From Hirsutella rhossiliensis (Eukaryota; Ascomycota; Sordariomycetes; Hypocreales; Ophiocordycipitaceae): a stretch of DNA of 64,000 nucleotides. The position numbers were made by a program, and so were the translations under genes. Below the pieces are notes generated by a model. It searched no databases. It was not told the DNA's origin and worked only from the letters and a program-made list of their open reading frames with translations. The stretch lies in the NCBI RefSeq assembly GCF_020360975.1, contig NW_025408680.1, forward strand, positions 1,178,001 through 1,242,000, written 5' to 3'. Position 1 is the first letter of the stretch. Every line of letters starts with the position of its first letter. This document shows, one piece after another, positions 1 to 11,099 of the stretch.

Positions 1-384
1 TACCCTACCTATCCGACCCCTTACTTTTAATTTTACTATTATATATTTTTATATACTTCTTATATCTTTCTTTATAAGAGGTATAAGCTTAGGAGGAATA
101 GAATTCCTATACCTTCTAGCTACTATAAAAGGTAACTTTCTTATATCCTTTATAGCTTCCTTTTACCCTTCTTACTAGAAAAGCTAATTTTTAACTAACT
201 TTTCTACCCCCTTATCTATAATAATATTAAAACCCGACTCTACCGCCCTTATAGTCTATAAGACGATTCTTATAAAGCCCTAAGATAAAGGAAAGTAAGT
301 AAAGGAGCTATAAGCTTATATAAATAGAACTATTTATAATTTAGTCTTCTTTAATAAGTAGGACCTTCTTAAGCCCCTTCTTTA
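1..384 (+). mobile_element. Copia-1 #7, 5' end fragment
   Basis: The sequence aligns with the 5' end of the complete Copia-1 at 46529-52876. Positions 1-79 are the last part of its LTR, 80-94 the degraded primer site, and 95-384 the untranslated leader up to the start of gag. The LTR start lies outside the window. Homology stops abruptly near 384, where gypsy-derived sequence begins. RIP is heavy, with hardly any CpA or TpG. No protein can be read from it. Confidence 0.85.
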
Positions 385-605
385 CTAGCTTATATAAGGC
401 CTTAAACTTATAAAGGGCTATAGCTTATATAAACTTATATATAGGTCCTTATATAAGGTTAAGATACTTATACTACTTAATAAAGACCTCTTAGTATTTC
501 CCTTTATTAATCCTTTTTTAGTATATAGCTTATATCTCTTTAACTTTAAACTCGTTCTTTTTTTCTACTTTAATTATAAAGAGTTAAGGATTAACTACTT
601 CTTAA
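385..605 (-). pseudogene. Ty3/gypsy chromodomain fragment
   Basis: On the minus strand this matches the chromodomain end of the Gypsy-1 pol gene at 3702-3922, including the run around the lysine-tryptophan-x-glycine-tyrosine core. Similarity to Gypsy-1 ends near 605 on one side and at the Copia-1 fragment on the other, so about 220 bp survive. Chromodomains at the integrase C terminus steer chromovirus insertion towards heterochromatin. This copy has RIP-type stops and cannot function. Confidence 0.65.
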
Positions 606-666
606 TCTTTTTTATATTATTACTTATATATAGCCTCTAAGCCTATAGTAAGGCTAATAGGGACCT
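606..666. other. unassigned AT-rich DNA with TSD of the solo LTR
   Basis: Short AT-rich stretch between the chromodomain scrap and the solo LTR. Its last five bases, GACCT (662-666), are the target-site duplication of the solo LTR and recur at 1363-1367. No gene is visible. Confidence 0.6.
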
Positions 667-1362
667 TATAAGAACGTATAAGTAATAAGCGTAGGATTAA
701 GTAATTAATAACGTAAGCTAAAAGATTAGTTAAAGGAGTAAAGGGTAGGATTTCGTCTAGGATTTATAATAAGTATATAACGGGCTAAATAATATATTAA
801 AAGAATAACGTTATAAAAGATACTTATAAACCTATTTATTCTATTTACTACTCCTAGGGAAATCCTTTATCTTTTATAGACTATTACTCGCTTATTAGTA
901 ACTTAATTAGTTAGCTTTCTAGTATATTCTATAGTACTTAAAAAGCTCTATTTATAGTATATTTTCTTAATTTAGTACGTATTATAATTATAATATAATA
1001 GTTAACGTAAGACTATAGGTTCTAGTATAAGTAGTAGATTTAACTAGAATGTTCTATGCCCTACCTATTCTTATATCGCGGATACCTTTAGAACTACTAT
1101 ACTAAAATAAGTAATAAGGTTTCCGTTCTACTTATAATTAACCTATATATTTTATATATATTTTTATTTATTAGGATAGGCTTATCTTAACCCGAATTTC
1201 CTAAAGGAAGGTATAGATATCTAGTATAGGTCTTTATCTTTAAGGGTTATTCCCTTAGACTATATTATAGAGCCTCTTTTTACTAGCTTATTCTATAAAG
1301 CTTCCCTATACTTATTATTTCTTTATAATAGTAAAATAGGAATATATGGGTATATTCTTATA
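667..1362 (+). repeat. solo LTR, family S, copy a
   Basis: This is a 696-bp unit that occurs four times in the window (667, 6164, 23472 and, inverted, 28860). It starts TATAAGAA and ends TTCTTATA, which reverts to TGTAAGAA...TTCTTACA once RIP is undone, the TG...CA ends of an LTR. A 5-bp duplication GACCT flanks it (662-666 and 1363-1367). It has no open frame and no internal element region, so it is best read as a solo LTR left by LTR-LTR recombination. A non-autonomous element of the same length is the alternative. Confidence 0.8.
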
Positions 1363-1367
1363 GACCT

Positions 1368-1895
1368 AGGCCTTTATTAGTAGTCCTAGCTAGCTATAAA
1401 GCTTAGGGGCTTATAACTAATTAAGGAACGGGTAGTTATAAAGGTAAAGATAAAGGAAAGGTTAGTTTAGTTCCTCTTATATAGTGCTTTTCCCCCTTAT
1501 AGACCTTAAGGCCTTTAGGTTACTCTTTTTTAAGCTACTTAGCTATTCTTATCTCTATCTTAGCTAGGAAAGTTAAAAGGGCTTCTCTTTTTTCCTTAGA
1601 GCTATAAAAAAAAGGTAGGCTAAGGGCCCCTTTTTATCTCTTAGAGGTCTAGTAAAGGACCTCTCTTTCCCTCCTATAGTTTAGGTACCTTAAGATAAAG
1701 TACCTAGCTATATAATATTATTAGCTATAGTAATAGTTATCTTAGCCTACCTTATTAGTCCTTTTTAAGAAGGGAAATAAGAAGCTAGCCTTAAAAAAGA
1801 GCTAGTAAAAAGCTAAAAAGGATAGCCTAGGCCTACTTATAAGGTTCTTTTCTAAGCTAAAAGCTAGGTAGGGGGTCTTTTAAATAAATATATAG
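1368..1895. other. unassigned, RIP-affected DNA
   Basis: About 530 bp between the solo LTR and Gypsy-1. It is pyrimidine-rich on this strand (1480-1700), with no readable protein and no match elsewhere in the window that I can see. The last five bases, TATAG (1891-1895), are the left target-site copy of Gypsy-1. Sequence continuity across Gypsy-1 means this stretch was once joined to 9558. Confidence 0.5.
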
Positions 1896-2081
1896 TATTA
1901 CGGAGTAGGTAGAGGTATATATATAGGTACCGTTTATAAGATAATATTAATAAGCTATATAGAGCTCTCTTATACGCGGCTAGCCTATATATATATATAT
2001 AGGATCTAGCTCTTTATATATAACTATATAGCTTAGGCTATAGCCTAAGCCTATAACCTATAATAGTTAAAGACTCTTATA
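1896..2081 (-). repeat. Gypsy-1 3' LTR
   Basis: 186 bp, aligning over its full length with 9367-9552. In element orientation it begins TATAAG (TGTAAG before RIP) and ends in a RIP-altered CA. Most differences between the two copies are C/T or G/A. It contains a TATATATATA run near 1990-2000. Confidence 0.88.
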
Positions 2082-2096
2082 TAATACCCTCCTTTT
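2082..2096 (-). other. Gypsy-1 polypurine tract
   Basis: On the minus strand this reads as a purine run (AAAAGGAGGG) ending directly at the 3' LTR, where plus-strand DNA synthesis of LTR retrotransposons is primed. It fixes the element's orientation and shows that the extra segment at 2097-3640 lies inside the element. Confidence 0.7.
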
Positions 2097-3640
2097 AGCA
2101 TAGCGCGGCGTTACTTAATTAATAGCTTCTATACTATTAAGCCTATACTACTAGCTTTACCCTACCCTTTCCTATTAATTATACTAGCCCTACTAGCCTT
2201 ATTATCCCCGCGCCTATTAGCTTAAGTAGCTAGAACTAGGCTCTATACTTATCGGCCGGCTAGCTATTTAAATAAGGGTATAACTTATTATATACGCCCC
2301 TAAGTAGCTAGCGGCTAGCCTAGACCTATATAAGCCTTAGGTTACCTATTCCCTTAGCCTTAGGCAGCCTCCTTTACCTAAGGGTATATAAGGCGGTATC
2401 CCCTCCTTCTTCCTTCCTTTCCTTTTCCTTCTTCTTTAACTATAGTAGTAGTAGTAATAGGTAAGTTTTACTTTACCTAAGGTATTAGTTTATTCTTAGC
2501 TATATAGGCCGCTTTATTAATATATACTTATAGTAATAGCTATAGTAGTAATAATACCCTTAATAATAATAACTTTAATTAATAAGTTCTCTACCTTATA
2601 GAGTAAGAGGCTATAATCTATAATACTAACTTCTGCGATAAATATATCTACCTCCCTCTCCCTTACTTCCTCCTTCTTAGAGTATATAGAGTTATTCGTT
2701 AATGCCGTGCTAGGCACGGCTAACGATAGCTCTACTACTACCGCTACTCCTACCCGCGCCCCCGCGACCGCGCCTACCGCCGCTACCTCTACCTTTACTA
2801 TGCTAGCCGCCCTTATATTACTCTTTTATATAACGACGCTATCCTCGCCGCCGGCTATAACGCCCGGCCCCTCTACCCCCGCCTCCGCTTCTACTACCCT
2901 TATAAGTCCGCTACTTAGTAAGCGTAGTAGCTATTTTCCGCTAACTTCTTAAAGTATAAATACTAAGTATAGGCCGGAGCCGCCTACGCGGCCCCCTATA
3001 TATAGTACGCGTTATAGGAGCTCCCCTACGCTAACTAAGTCGGGCGCCGCTATAGCTATAGTTATTACTAGTATATATATACCGGCCGCGCTTATAAGAC
3101 GGCGCCTCCTATCCTACTCGCTATAATATTAGCTTAGAAGGCTAGCGCGTATAGGTAAGTATAGGGGGCTACTAAGAAGCGCCTTACCGCCGCTACCGCC
3201 GCCTACTATAATCTCCGCGCCCTCGAGCGCTAGGGCCTTATCCTTAAGTAAGTTCCCTTCTTTTAGCTCTTTTACTTCTATAACTAACTCTCCCGGTATT
3301 AGGGATACTACCTTTATTGCTTTATCGGCGGTCCCCTTAGCTATACCCGCTACCGCTCCCGCTACTACTACTAGCCGGGCCCCCCCTACCCCTAGAGCCC
3401 CCGGAGCCGCCGCTACCGCTAACTAGCTCGCGGGCCTAGAGGGCCGCCTAAGCGCCTTAGAAAGCGCCGCCGCCGCTAATAAGGTAGAGGAGGATAATAA
3501 GGATAAGGATAAGAACGATAATAAAAATAAGGAGTAGGTTTAAGTAGTTTAAGGGCTTTACTTTAAAATAAACGCTATTTTTATCTCCGCTTATATTATT
3601 ACGCTTATATTATCGTAACTACTTACTTTACTTTACTTAC
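2097..3640. other. unidentified insert inside Gypsy-1, between chromodomain and 3' LTR
   Basis: About 1.5 kb that a minimal gypsy element lacks. It is richer in G+C and CpG than its surroundings. On the plus strand there is a TATA-like box near 2384 followed by a long pyrimidine tract (2398-2440), like a fungal promoter. A frame with few breaks then runs from 2707 to 3537, with stops only at 2950, 3124, 3130, 3424 and 3535. These are TAA or TAG, as RIP makes from CAA, CAG or TGG. Its product would be rich in Ala, Pro, Ser and Thr, ending in a possible coiled coil (LAGLEGRLSALES) and a Lys/Asp/Asn tail. The minus strand also has a long, little-broken frame (3540 to 2517) rich in Val, Ala and Gly. 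I recognise neither product and cannot say which strand, if any, was coding. Confidence 0.45.
2704..2720. repeat. perfect 7-bp hairpin
   Basis: GCCGTGC, three bases, then GCACGGC: a perfect inverted repeat that still contains TpG and CpA, in a region otherwise stripped of them. It lies at the head of the plus-strand frame in the unidentified segment. Role unknown; chance is possible. Confidence 0.55.
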
Positions 3641-3659
3641 TTTATAGTCTTAGCCTAAG

Positions 3660-5330
3660 CTATTATTAGTAGTTTATTAGTCTATCGTTCTTATCTATTA
3701 TTTTAAATAAGGCTTTAAACTTATTAAGGGCTATAGTTCCTATAAACTTATATATAGGTTTCTATATAGGGTCGAGATACCCGCGCTACTTAATAAGGAC
3801 CTCCTAGCGTTTCCTCCTACTAACCTATTTCTAGCGCGCGGCCTATATCTCTTTAACCTTAAACTTATCCTCTTCTTTTACTTTAATTATAGGCGGTTAA
3901 GCGTCCGCTACTTCTTATCTAAGTAGTAGGTTAAAGGAGGCTCTATAAAGGAGGTCTATATTAATCTTATTATAGACCCTTATTAAAAGACTATTAAGCT
4001 TTATAACCTATAAGCTAATAACCCTTTATACTATAAACTTTATATATAGCTAGTTAAGCTTTTTCTTTAGCTATACCGACCTATAGTTATAGAGGTCTAG
4101 ATATACCTTATCTCTTACTATAAACCTATCTATTAAGGCCTTAGTCTTATTAATATACCGCTCTTAATCTTATACTACGGTAGCTATCGCGGATTAATAA
4201 TAATCTATAGTCTCTTATAGCTTTTATATAAATATAAAGGCGCGGCCTTTTAGTAATAAATTACTATACTGCTTTACTACTATATCTATAGTAAAAGGAA
4301 CTAGTAAGGGCAGTTCGAAGCTATATATTATAAAGAAAAGGGCTATCTTAATAGAGGTATATAGCTTACTATTTAATATAAGTTAGGCCCTAAGGAGCTA
4401 CTAGTCTTAGTCCGCTTAGTTATAGGCTATAATAGCCTATAGGTAAGCCTACGCCTCTTAGTTAACCCTCTTAGGCCCTCCGTTAGTCTATAAGTAGTAT
4501 ACTATACTAAGTAGCTATATAATCTAAAGTAGCTAGTATAGGTACTATTAAAAGCAGCTAGTTTAATTCGATCCCTTATTACTTATAATAAAGGCTAGCT
4601 AGCTATATAAGCGGGCCTAGTACTATAAGAAGCGCTCTATATAAGACTCTATATCTATAAATAGTATTAGCTTTAATACTATAGACTTACTAAGTTAGTC
4701 CTTAATTACCTATATATAGCGGTTGCCGCCCTCTATAAGTAAGAGGTCCGTTATAAAGTCTATTTATATATATATATAAAACCGGTTAAGTACTAAAAGC
4801 TACTTAAGTAGCCCCTTAAGCTATACCCTTTAAATCTTAGTATAGCTATAGATATTATAGTTATAAAAGAAGCGGCGAATATAGTACTATAAGAGGAGCT
4901 AGTAGAAATCCCTTATAAGGCCTACTACTATACCCTGCCTACCTAGGTAGCCTATAATACTAGAGTTATAAACGAGCTAAACTAGCTTCCTTTAAAGCTC
5001 GTTTTATTTATCTAGCTCTAGCGGTCTATCCTTTTCCTTAGCTTCTATAATATATAGCGCGCCTAGTACTTATAGTCTCTCCTACTAATATAGATACCCT
5101 TATAAGTTAATATAATAGTTAGCTACTTATACCTTTAGCTTTAGCTTTAGATCGAGGCGTTAAGCGCTAGACTTAATAGCGCGGCGTATACTCTTATAGG
5201 TATAGTCTAGAGACGATATCCTATCCTATAAGCGCTAGAGGACCTTATCTTAAAATACCCGCGCCGTACGCGCTCTTAGGCCGGTCTATCCCTCCTTACT
5301 AAGCTAAGGTAAAGGTATAAGGGAAGGCTT
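3660..5330 (-). pseudogene. Gypsy-1 integrase and chromodomain
   Basis: Minus-strand translation gives the C-terminal part of a Ty3/gypsy polyprotein. Between about 4440 and 4790 lies the integrase catalytic core: an Asp in a DFITDLP-like block, then an SDRGSNWTS-like block, then an AYHPQTDGG-like block, all readable once RIP stops are ignored. From 3920 to 3700 follows a chromodomain with a VKWRGY core and a TWEP-like turn. Integrase inserts the cDNA, and the chromodomain binds modified histone H3. Many TAG and TAA codons replace Gln and Trp. The 440-bp copy scrap at 385-605 belongs to the same or a sister family. Confidence 0.85.
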
Positions 5331-5399
5331 ATCTATTAGCCCCGCGCCTTCCTCTACTAAGGAAGCTCCTATATAAGTCTATAGCGCTTTTTATAGGAT

Positions 5400-6163
5400 A
5401 AGCTATAGATCCCGGGCCTCGATATCTACTCCTATCGGCCGGTCTTAATCCCTTTAAGAAAGTATATCTAGGACTATAGAGTCCCGCCCTAGCTAGTACT
5501 TAATTAAGAAGTTAAAGTATAAGAGATACTTTACTTAGCGGGCTTACTACTCTAAGAGGTACTAGCGGGTTATAAAGTACTTAAGGTTCTTATAGTTTAT
5601 AAGAACTTTAAAGCTCTTATAGCTTTAAAGCTCCGCTTATTATTACTTAAAGTAGCTAATAATTACTAGTATCTCCTTATTATAAATAGCGTAATTCCGC
5701 TCTACTAAGGTTAGCTTATAGGAGTAAAACGCTATTAGTTACTTCCGCTTATCTACCTCCTAAGAGAGTATTCCTTTAAGTACCTAGCCGCTATAGTCTA
5801 CTTTAACTAACGTAAACTAGTCGAAGTCTTACTAAAATAATACTAGGGCCTATAAGAATAGGTCCTTAAGCGTATAGAACGCTCCTTTCTATATAGGCCC
5901 TTAATAAAAAGTAGTTTATTTCCTAGTAATCTTATTTAAGGGACTTATAATATAGGAGAAGCCTTTAATAAATATCTTATAATAGTTTATAAACCTAAGA
6001 AAGCTTTATACGCCTATTTATATAGTTAGGGCCGCTTAGTCTTAGATCGCCTAGATCTTTATAAGATCCGCCTATATACCTATACCTACGTAGATAATAA
6101 AGCCTAGGTACTTAACCCTCTTAACCTTAAATTCATACTTATCTAGGTTAAAGTAAAGCTTAT
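5400..6163 (-). pseudogene. Gypsy-1 RNase H and connection domain
   Basis: In minus-strand translation, 5620-5425 gives the typical Ty3/gypsy RNase H block (a YKNLKYF-like motif, from TDHKNLKYF, then an ARQVEYL-like helix and a DILSQR-like end). This domain removes RNA from the RNA-DNA hybrid during reverse transcription. The reading frame is cut from the upstream RT by a solo LTR inserted at 6164. The last five bases, CTTAT (6159-6163), are that insertion's target duplication. Confidence 0.78.
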
Positions 6164-6860
6164 TATAAGAAGGTATAAGTAATAAGCGTAGAATCGGGTA
6201 ATTAATAATATAAGCGGAAAGATCGGTCGAAGAAGTATAGGGTAAGAATTTATCCGGAATTTATAACGAGTATATAAGGGGCCGAATAATATATTAAAAG
6301 AATAGCGTTATAAAAGATACTTACGAACTTACTTATTCTATCTACTACTCCTAGGGAAATCCTTCGTCCTTTATAGACTATTGCTCGCCTACTAGTAAAG
6401 TAATTAGTTAGCTTTCTAGTATATTCTATAGTGCTTAAAATGCTCTATCTATAGTATATCTTCCTAACTTAGTAGGTGGTCTAATTATAGCGTGATGGTT
6501 AACGTAAGACTATAGGTTCTAGTATAAGTAGTGGATTTAACTAGAATGTTCTATGCTCTACCTATTCTTATATCGCGGATATCTTCGGAACCGCTAGGCT
6601 AAAATATATAATAGGGTATCCGTTCTACTCGTAATTAACTTATGTATTTTATATATATTTTTGTTTATAAGGATAGGCTTATCCTAACCCGCTTTTCTTA
6701 GAGGAAGATATAGATATCTAGTAGAAGTCTTTGTCTTTTAAGGGTTATTCCCTTAGACTATATTATAAAGCTTCTTTTTACTAGCTTATTCTATAAAGCC
6801 TCCCTATGCCTATTATTTCTTTATAATAGTAAAATAGGAATATAAGGGTATATTCTTATA
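6164..6860 (+). repeat. solo LTR, family S, copy b
   Basis: 697 bp, aligned end to end with 667-1362 and less heavily RIPed than that copy (it retains TGG, TGC and GTGATGG words). It is flanked by CTTAT at 6159-6163 and 6861-6865. It sits inside the Gypsy-1 pol gene between RT and RNase H, so it is younger than Gypsy-1. No coding capacity. Confidence 0.85.
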
Positions 6861-7600
6861 CTTATAAAGTTAAAAGCGCTTTAAGACCCTTTATACTTTT
6901 TATATATAGTCCTTATAGGAGCTACTTATATAAATAAGGATATTATCTATATATATAAAGGCGAAATTATTAAGGAAGTCTTAAAGTATATTATTCATAT
7001 AACGCTAGAAGGTAGCAGGCACTCTTAAGAGGCTAAAGAGCGTTATAAGGTACTTAAATAAGCTATAGCGTATATAGAACGCTTTCTTTTACTCGTTACC
7101 CTTTAAGATCTATACTTTATAGAACGCCTATTTTATATCTAGCTTTATAAACTACTTTACCTTTAAAAGGTTATAGAGCGTATCTAAGATTAAGGGTAAG
7201 GGGTAGCGGTCTAGCCTTATAATTACGTTTAGAGCCCTATAGTCGTAATAGAACTATATCCCGCCCCTTAGTTTATATATAAATAGAACCGGTGCTCTTA
7301 TTTTAAAGCTACTTACTTAAATAAAACCCTTATTTAAGAGGTCCCTTAGTATCTTCTTTAGTACTAGTAGCTCTATATATAATATACTATATAGCGGTCT
7401 AAATAGTATAGGTAGTTCCTACCCTTTCTTATTAGTATAGAGTACGATCTTATAGTCTACCCTTAGCTTATATAAGTTAAGCTTATCCGCTTCTTAGGAC
7501 TTAAATAGTAGTAGGAGGTTATAAAAGCGCTTTAGTATCTACTACTATAGCTTAAAGGGCGACTTTAGCTTCTTTATTTAAAGGGCCTTATCGATATCTA
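6861..7600 (-). pseudogene. Gypsy-1 reverse transcriptase
   Basis: Minus-strand translation gives the RT palm and fingers of Ty3/gypsy. The catalytic YxDD box lies at 6942-6953 but reads Tyr-Ile-Asp-Asn: GATGAT has become GATAAT, a RIP change that destroys the second catalytic Asp. Upstream (about 6990-7060) is the ATFQRYIN-like motif. Several TAG and TAA codons follow. The 3' part continues past the solo LTR at 6163. Confidence 0.85.
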
Positions 7601-7619
7601 TTAAGCTAACTATATAGAC

Positions 7620-9366
7620 CGCTATATTAGCCGCTACCTAGCCTTACCCCCGCTCTACCTATTATATAGTTCCTATAAAAATAAAGGTAAGGACTTTTTA
7701 TACTAAGTATAAAGCTTATATACCTAGTCCTATACTTATAAAACTATTATTATAGTAGACCTACTATTATATAGGCCTAAACTATAGCTTCTTTTAGTAT
7801 AAAACTAAGTATAACTTTATATATAATAACTAAGGTTTCCTAAGGATTAAGGGAAACTCTAGTTAAGGGATTATATAGGCTATAATAAGCTTATAGTAAC
7901 TATTAACCTTTATAGCTAGCTACGTAATACCCTTAATTACTATACCCTCTATTGCGCCTAAAGCGCCCTTTACTCGCCTTAAGGCAATCTTCTCTACTAG
8001 TACTTATATCTCTCGCGTAAGCGCCTCGTTAACTATAGCGTAGTACTAAAAGCCCTTATCTATAAGGGCAGCAATAGGTAAGGAGTTATTAATTGTAACC
8101 TATATTAAAGTAGGCTCCTCTTTTATATAAGCGGATAATTCCTCCTTCTCCTTTACTAGTACTAGTAACTAAGGCTTTAGAGCTTATCTTTACTCTAAAG
8201 CTACTCTTTTTCTTCTAGGCCTAAGGGGGCGGAGTCCTCTTTATTATTTAAGGTAAGGAGCGGTTCTATCTTCGCTACTTAAACCGCTATAAGCCGCTTA
8301 GCTAAAAGGAAGAGGCATTTTAATATAAAGTATATAGATATTCCGTAATATAGGGAATAGCTATTAGCCTTCCTCTTCTTAATTTCCTTGCTCGTTACCT
8401 ACTTCGCCCGCTACTTAAGGTATAGGGCGGTATAAGGGGTAGTCGATAGCGTCTTCTTACCGCGTTTAGCCCGGTCTATATAAGTAGCCGATATTAAGGT
8501 ATCCCTATCTATATTAATAGCTAGTTATTTATCTTATAGAGGGGCGGTAATCCCGTCGCTGCTATATAGCGTATACTTATAGAGCTTTTAAAAACGTAGC
8601 GTCTACTTATAGCCTTAAGCTACCTTTATTAACTAGCTTATATACTTACCGTAGTTAGTAGGTATAATTATAGGGATAAGTAGCTTTTATAGGGCTAGTA
8701 TAATTAAATTCTATAGCTATATAATCTTCGCGCTATCTTTCTATACTATAGTCCCCGCTACTTATAAGAGCGTCTCTTTAAAATTAAGAAGGAATTCGCT
8801 AAAGGTTTATTTATCTTTCTACTTAAGGGTCTATAGCTTATCTTACGCCTTCTCCCGCTCTTATATATTGCCGAACGTATATATAAGGTATTAAAAGAAG
8901 TCTTATAGGTCGCGTCTACCCTTAGGGCCGCCCTTATCTTAGAATCTAAAGATCTACTATATCTAGGGCTCTAATAGCGTATAAAGGAGCGAATACTATA
9001 CTATATCGCGATAGCTATTTAGGCCCTATTTCTTATTAGTTATAAACTTTATCTATAGCCGGCTAAGAAAAAAGTAAAAAGACTCTAGCTTACTATCCTA
9101 AGTCGGCTAAGAGGGCGGCTTCTATATTAGTAGTATCGCCGCTATAACTAGCGTTATAGAGGTTATAGGGGTTAAAGCTAGTCTTATAGATAGCTCCCTT
9201 AGTATAGCGAGAACCTTATCCTTCTTACTAGCTATCGCGCTTTTAATCGCTTTTAAGATAGCTATGATACTTCCTATCCGTCTAAGGAGGGGCGGAGTAC
9301 TTCCTTAAAAGAGAGGCGCCCTCTTTAAAGAGATATTTATTAGATCTATTAGTTAATAGCTTATAC
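7620..9366 (-). pseudogene. Gypsy-1 gag and protease, 5' leader
   Basis: The gag capsid region is visible on the minus strand around 8600-8950, with a TFSEFLLNFKETLL block and long alpha-helical stretches typical of Ty3/gypsy gag. A retropepsin-like segment is weakly readable at 7640-7800. Stops from RIP are frequent. The last 200 bp before 9367 should hold the leader and primer site; I could not match the primer site to a specific tRNA. Confidence 0.65.
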
Positions 9367-9552
9367 TATTATAGAGTAGGTAGAGGTATATAGGTAGGTA
9401 CTATCTATAAGATAATATTAATAAGCTATATAGAGCTCTTTTATACGCGGCTAGCCTATATATATATATATAGGATCTAGCGTTTTATACGTAACTATAT
9501 AGCTTAGGCTATAGCCTAAGCTTATAACCTATAATAGTTAAAGACTCTTATA
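9367..9552 (-). repeat. Gypsy-1 5' LTR
   Basis: 186 bp, equal in length to the 3' LTR at 1896-2081, followed by the target copy TATAG (9553-9557). With that copy it defines the right end of Gypsy-1 to the base. Confidence 0.88.
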
Positions 9553-9557
9553 TATAG

Positions 9558-9801
9558 TACTATTATAGGCTATACTTATAAAAGGCTATAGTTATACTAT
9601 AGCGACTATACTAAAGTCGGGCTAAAGTAGACCTATATATAAGTAGAGCTCGACCTAAACTTAGGCCGAATAGCACTTAAATATAGGTCGAGCTAAGAAC
9701 TAAGGAAGATAGATAACCGTTGCGACTAAGATAGAGTTTTCCTCCTTTCTCCTTAGCTTTAAATAAATAACTATTCGGCCCTATACTACTATACTAAGTA
9801 T
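9558..9801. other. upstream region of Gypsy-2 (leader or LTR remnant)
   Basis: About 240 bp between the Gypsy-1 target site and the apparent gag start of Gypsy-2. It should be leader and possibly LTR of Gypsy-2, but no second copy of it is in the window, so the LTR cannot be delimited. No frame of its own. Confidence 0.45.
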
Positions 9802-10960
9802 ATGCTAGCTCTTAATATATCTAAAGCTCCTTTTAAATAAGTCTATAAAGCTTAGAGAGAGATCGGACTAAAAGGATATAATATAGATATCTTAATAACT
9901 TAAAGGAGGGAGATTAAGCTTAAGGACGGTAGGGAGTAGCGATAGGAGGGCTAGACGCCTAGCTAATAATAATATAAGCGATACTCTTACTATAAGTAAG
10001 AGAGGTAAAGATAAGTTATTAAGTAATATAGAGCTAATAATAGATATAAGAACTAATTAGCTAGATTAAGAGGATATATTAAAGGATAGATAAACCGATA
10101 TAAATAGGTATATAGGAGGGGGCTAAGGGTAAGATAAGTAGTTTAATACCGCCCTTAAGGGTAATAGGGGGGGCAACGATACCTATAACTAAGGGGGAGG
10201 TAGTAAGGAAGAATAGCTATAAGAAGCCTCTCTTAAGCCTAGGAAAGCTTAATAGATAATAATAGTACTATACTTTATAGGCACGATATATATAGGAGAA
10301 GTATAAGATTAACGAAGAATTCTTCTTAAGCTTAAGGGAAATCTTCTACCTTATTTATAACTACTTAAATACTAAGCTATAATAAACGGTTGCTATATAC
10401 TATAAAATAAGAGTAAATAGGGGCTACTATTAAAAGGAATTCCTAAAATACCTTAACTCGATCTACCTTAACGTAGATATTTAGTTATACGTAGCGGCGG
10501 CGATCTAAATAATAAAATAAGGGGAGAGTTAAACGTTTATAGCGTTCCTCCTAAAGTTTAAGTAGAGACTCTTTAAGGCTAGAAGCGGGTCCTAGCTATT
10601 TAACGTTTAGATTATCTTCTTAAAAGAGGCTCTAAGAATCTAGCTCTATAAGGCGTTAGCTATAGTCGACCTCTTTATATTAAGCTTTACTGCCTATATT
10701 AATTAGGTAGCGTAAATAGCAGCTAAGCTAGAAAGGGTCTAGTAAATAAGATAACCCCTATTAAACTAAAGGAGACTAGCGGATATATACCCCTAAGAAA
10801 GGAAAGATAAAGATAGGGATATCTTAATAACCGGTATTAATACCCTAGATAGATAAAGGGAGGGGTAGAGCTAGCTAGAGAATCTAATATACTTTAACTA
10901 TAGAGTTAAAGGATAAATTACGCTTTATTATAAGAAGAAGAGATAAGAACCTTAGAGGGC
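9802..10960 (+). pseudogene. Gypsy-2 gag
   Basis: ATG at 9802 opens a gag frame that reads MLALNISKAPFK before its first RIP stop. It carries a basic, Gln-rich N-terminal part (many CAA/CAG turned to stop). From about 10440 comes a capsid-like helical region (a TFIAFLLKFK block). Near 10890-10945 is a CCHC-like zinc knuckle in which Cys codons now read Tyr. Gag packages the element RNA into virus-like particles. The frame shifts at least once between the N-terminal part and the capsid block. Its sequence differs clearly from Gypsy-1. Confidence 0.75.
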
Positions 10961-11099
10961 GGGAGTAATAAAGGAAGAGAGGGATACTAAGGATAATAAT
11001 AACTTAGAAAAAAAGGAACCTTAGTATAAAGTTAGGCGTTAAAGGTAAAAGAGAAATAGTAAGAAGCTTAAAAGTTAATAAAGGACTACCTTATACTAA

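Larger units (their letters stand above)
1896..9552 (-). mobile_element. Gypsy-1: full-length Ty3/gypsy chromovirus (RIP-killed)
   Basis: A complete LTR retrotransposon on the minus strand. It has two 186-bp LTRs (1896-2081 and 9367-9552) and a 5-bp target duplication TATAG at 1891-1895 and 9553-9557. Reading right to left, the gene order is gag (about 8500-9000), protease (about 7640-7800), reverse transcriptase (about 6861-7560), RNase H (about 5420-5630), integrase (about 4300-5330) and chromodomain (3690-3920). That order, with integrase after RNase H, is diagnostic of Ty3/gypsy. A purine tract abuts the 3' LTR. Two features are odd: a solo LTR inserted at 6164-6860, and 1.5 kb of unexplained DNA between chromodomain and 3' LTR. 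Without the solo LTR and its target copy the element is about 6.95 kb. All frames carry RIP stops. Confidence 0.9.

Noticed and set aside
667..1362. DNA transposon or SINE for the 696-bp unit
   Set aside because: The TG...CA ends (after RIP) and constant 5-bp duplications fit an LTR better; there is no long inverted repeat, A-box/B-box or poly-A tail.
1980..2000. TATATATATA runs taken as promoters
   Set aside because: RIP turns CA and TG into TA everywhere, so TATA-like words are expected by composition and carry no weight.
2517..2717. 66-codon minus-strand frame
   Set aside because: Not rejected as sequence, but not called a gene: its product is Val/Ile-rich low complexity, and the opposite strand is at least as open.
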